Part shown: positions 63,229 to 64,000 of the stretch, piece after piece
Layout of the letters: every line of letters starts with the position of its first letter
Numbering within the stretch: the stretch's first letter is position 1
Assembly: GCF_013322225.1 (NCBI RefSeq)
Contig: NZ_JAAMFB010000009.1
Location: 62,001 to 126,000 of the forward strand
Direction of reading: 5' to 3'
DNA from: Agrobacterium larrymoorei
GTDB taxonomy: Bacteria; Pseudomonadota; Alphaproteobacteria; Rhizobiales; Rhizobiaceae
DNA length: 64,000 nucleotides
Program-made: the position numbers and the translations under genes
Notes under the pieces: model-generated
Seen by the model: only the letters and a program-made list of their open reading frames with translations
What the model was told of the DNA's origin: nothing
Databases searched by the model: none

Positions 63229-64000
63229 ACATGCTTTCGGCGGCATCAAAATCCGCAACCTTTACAAAATTTTCGGCGGAAACCCTGAAGCCCATGTAGA
63301 TGCCGTGCGCAATGGACTGACAAAGACCGAACTGAACGATCGGCACGGCCATGTTCTGGGCCTGCGGGATATCAACATCGATATCCCCTCCGGCTGCATT
63401 CAGGTCATCATGGGTCTTTCGGGTTCTGGCAAGTCCACGCTCATCCGGCACATCAACCGCCTGATCGATCCGACTGCGGGCGAGGTTCTGGTTGACGGTG
63501 TGGATGTCGTGAAGATGAACCCGACCGAACTACGCGAATTCCGACGACACCAGACGGCGATGGTGTTCCAGAAATTCGCCTTGCTGCCGCACAGAAACGT
63601 TCTCGACAACACGATTTACGGCCTTGAAGTTCAGGGCATGCCACGGGAAAAAAGTGTCGAAATCGCCATGGGGTGGCTGGCCCGCGTCGGTTTGAAGGGC
63701 TTCGAACAGAAGTATCCGAACCAGCTTTCGGGCGGCATGCAGCAACGCGTCGGTCTTGCGCGGGCTCTCTCCAACGATGCCCCGGTTCTTTTGATGGACG
63801 AAGCTTATTCTGCTCTCGATCCGCTGATCAGAACGGACATGCAAACGGTACTTCTGGATATTCAAAAAGAGATAAAGAAAACCATCGTTTTCATTACGCA
63901 CGATCTCGACGAGGCGTTGCGACTGGGAGATCAGATCGCTATTCTGCGGGACGGTGAGGTTATTCAGCAGGGTACGCGTCAGGATATCGTACTGCGCCCT
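63221..64000 (+). CDS. proV: Glycine betaine/choline-type ABC ATPase (ProV family), cut by window end
   Basis: The first 260 codons of the importer ATPase; the reading frame is open to the end of the window. It starts MAEHAFGGIKIRNLYKIFGG and shows the ProV-type insert TKTELNDRHGHVLGL before Walker A GLSGSGKSTLIRH. Signature LSGGMQQRVGLARA, Walker B LLMDEAYSALDP and switch His (ITHDLDEAL) follow. The C-terminal CBS domains expected for ProV would lie beyond 64000. The ATG at 63221 overlaps the permease stop. Confidence 0.93.
   Translation, partial: MAEHAFGGIKIRNLYKIFGGNPEAHVDAVRNGLTKTELNDRHGHVLGLRDINIDIPSGCIQVIMGLSGSGKSTLIRHINRLIDPTAGEVLVDGVDVVKMNPTELREFRRHQTAMVFQKFALLPHRNVLDNTIYGLEVQGMPREKSVEIAMGWLARVGLKGFEQKYPNQLSGGMQQRVGLARALSNDAPVLLMDEAYSALDPLIRTDMQTVLLDIQKEIKKTIVFITHDLDEALRLGDQIAILRDGEVIQQGTRQDIVLRP

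Noticed and set aside
1..64000. CRISPR arrays, tRNA or rRNA genes, insertion sequences
   Set aside because: I found no regularly spaced repeats, no tRNA-like cloverleaf in the gaps and no transposase-like ORF.

Overview
The window is a stretch of an alphaproteobacterial chromosome or chromid of the Rhizobiaceae, most likely the Agrobacterium/Rhizobium group. The supporting signs are a K+-independent H+-pyrophosphatase, an exoY-exoF-exoQ polysaccharide block, an imuA-imuB-dnaE2 mutasome under an alphaproteobacterial LexA box (GAAC-N7-GAAC), an EcfG-type stress promoter, a TTAA-N7-TTAA CtrA-type box, moderately high GC with AT-rich intergenic DNA, and many ABC solute importers. I see no rRNA, tRNA, CRISPR array, phage or insertion sequence.

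Layout. 1-9.1 kb: hppA, then a minus-strand catabolic operon (DapA-like aldolase/lyase, GntR regulator, Tat-exported sugar-binding protein, MalF- and MalG-type permeases, UgpC-type ATPase, YihV-like sugar kinase). 9.1-12.2 kb: an FtsK-type translocase without N-terminal membrane segments. 12.2-24.9 kb: a signalling region with three c-di-GMP enzymes (one frameshifted), a methyltransferase, a lone ureidoglycine aminohydrolase, an ExsH-like RTX glycanase, a hydratase, and two orphan solute-binding proteins in an operon with a GGDEF-EAL protein. 24.9-25.9 kb: a small EcfG-type stress operon with a PfpI/DJ-1 protein. 25.9-30.1 kb: a long AT-rich leader and exoYFQ. 30.1-35.7 kb: the SOS mutasome operon. 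35.7-43.5 kb: a YtfQRT-YjfF type sugar importer with its own GntR regulator, divergent from an arabinonate/xylonate-type dehydratase. 43.6-46.4 kb: a phosphatase, an Ada-zinc-domain-like protein coupled to alkB, and an unknown protein. 46.4-53.1 kb: a type I secretion cassette with two unusual candidate substrates; its ATPase gene looks frameshifted near the 3' end. 53.9-57 kb: a LuxR-type regulator, a soluble chemoreceptor-like protein and a DUF2171 protein. 57-61 kb: ABC-F ATPase, 1-Cys peroxiredoxin and class II fructose-bisphosphate aldolase. 61.2-64 kb: a glycine betaine/choline-type importer (ProX, ProW, ProV), with proV cut by the window end.

How it fits together. Several parts point to surface polysaccharide and biofilm control: c-di-GMP enzymes, exoYFQ, a secreted glycanase and a type I exporter with acidic, repetitive cargo. 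Others are stress and DNA repair modules (SOS mutasome, Ada-like/AlkB, peroxiredoxin, EcfG operon). The rest is solute uptake and catabolism. Two genes (the PAS-GGDEF gene and the type I ATPase gene) each appear to have lost one base in a short T run, so either the sequence has homopolymer errors or both genes are really disrupted. The least explained parts are the GGDEF-EAL/solute-binding-protein operon, the secretion cassette with its Asn/Asp/Ser/Thr-rich protein, and the Ada-like/AlkB pair.
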